Shown one piece after another: positions 63,956 through 64,000 of a stretch of DNA of 64,000 nucleotides. Numbering within the stretch: the stretch's first letter is position 1; the number at the start of each line of letters is the position of its first letter. A model generated the notes under the pieces. That model was not told the origin of the DNA. It ran no database searches and saw only the letters and a program-made list of their open reading frames with translations. Origin of the DNA: Nothophaeocryptopus gaeumannii. Taxonomy: Eukaryota; Ascomycota; Dothideomycetes; Mycosphaerellales; Mycosphaerellaceae. The stretch covers positions 62,001 to 126,000 of the forward strand of contig JASISA010000042.1 in NCBI GenBank assembly GCA_031771865.1. The letters run 5' to 3'. A program made the position numbers and the translations under genes.

Positions 63956-64000
63956 CGTGGCGATTGGGTTCTGAAGATCTGAAAGAGGTCTCAGATGGTA

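Overview
The window is nuclear DNA of a filamentous ascomycete (Pezizomycotina; a Dothideomycete is my guess from overall look, not proven). Genes are sparse. Introns are short (about 45-75 bases) with GT-AG ends. The protein families are typical of moulds: heme-thiolate peroxygenases, a fungal catalase-peroxidase, Dal5-type MFS carriers, GMC oxidoreductase, a GPI-type aspartic protease, NB-ARC-TPR NLR remnants and a UstYa-type protein. I saw no convincing rRNA, tRNA or CRISPR.

Region 1 (1-13.85 kb) is gene-poor. It holds a broken RING-finger gene, one uncharacterised 270-residue protein, a four-exon secreted protein, a fragment with a Leu-rich pentapeptide repeat, an M28 peptidase fragment, and long stretches with nothing I can support.

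Region 2 (13.85-30.8 kb) opens with a 1373-bp hAT element that has 22-bp inverted ends and a perfect 8-bp target duplication. Two different secreted heme-thiolate peroxidases follow, then an NLR remnant, a PARP-type ADP-ribosyltransferase, an intronless catalase-peroxidase with a possible mitochondrial presequence, and a second, opposite-strand NLR remnant. A pair of near-identical 15-bp palindromes, 42-43 bp apart, lies upstream of both NLR remnants.

Region 3 (32.6-42.6 kb) is a compact metabolic block: an MFS carrier, an F-box gene (frame broken once), a second MFS carrier, a GMC flavin oxidoreductase and an alpha/beta hydrolase. It reads like uptake and oxidation or hydrolysis of small molecules; no substrate can be named.

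Region 4 (43-53.2 kb) is decayed and duplicated sequence: two RNase H-like genes in opposite orientation with a shared intron position, diverged repeats between them, a broken UstYa-like gene, a small secreted Cys protein, a degenerate ~35-bp tandem repeat and a Cys-rich protein fragment.

Region 5 (53.3-64 kb) holds a secreted alpha/beta hydrolase, a carboxymuconolactone-decarboxylase-like protein, a MAPEG membrane protein, a two-exon aspartic protease with a GPI-like tail, and a DUF7918-like gene with a decayed relative upstream. Several good protein frames are broken by single-base shifts, so decay and assembly error must be told apart before these are called pseudogenes.
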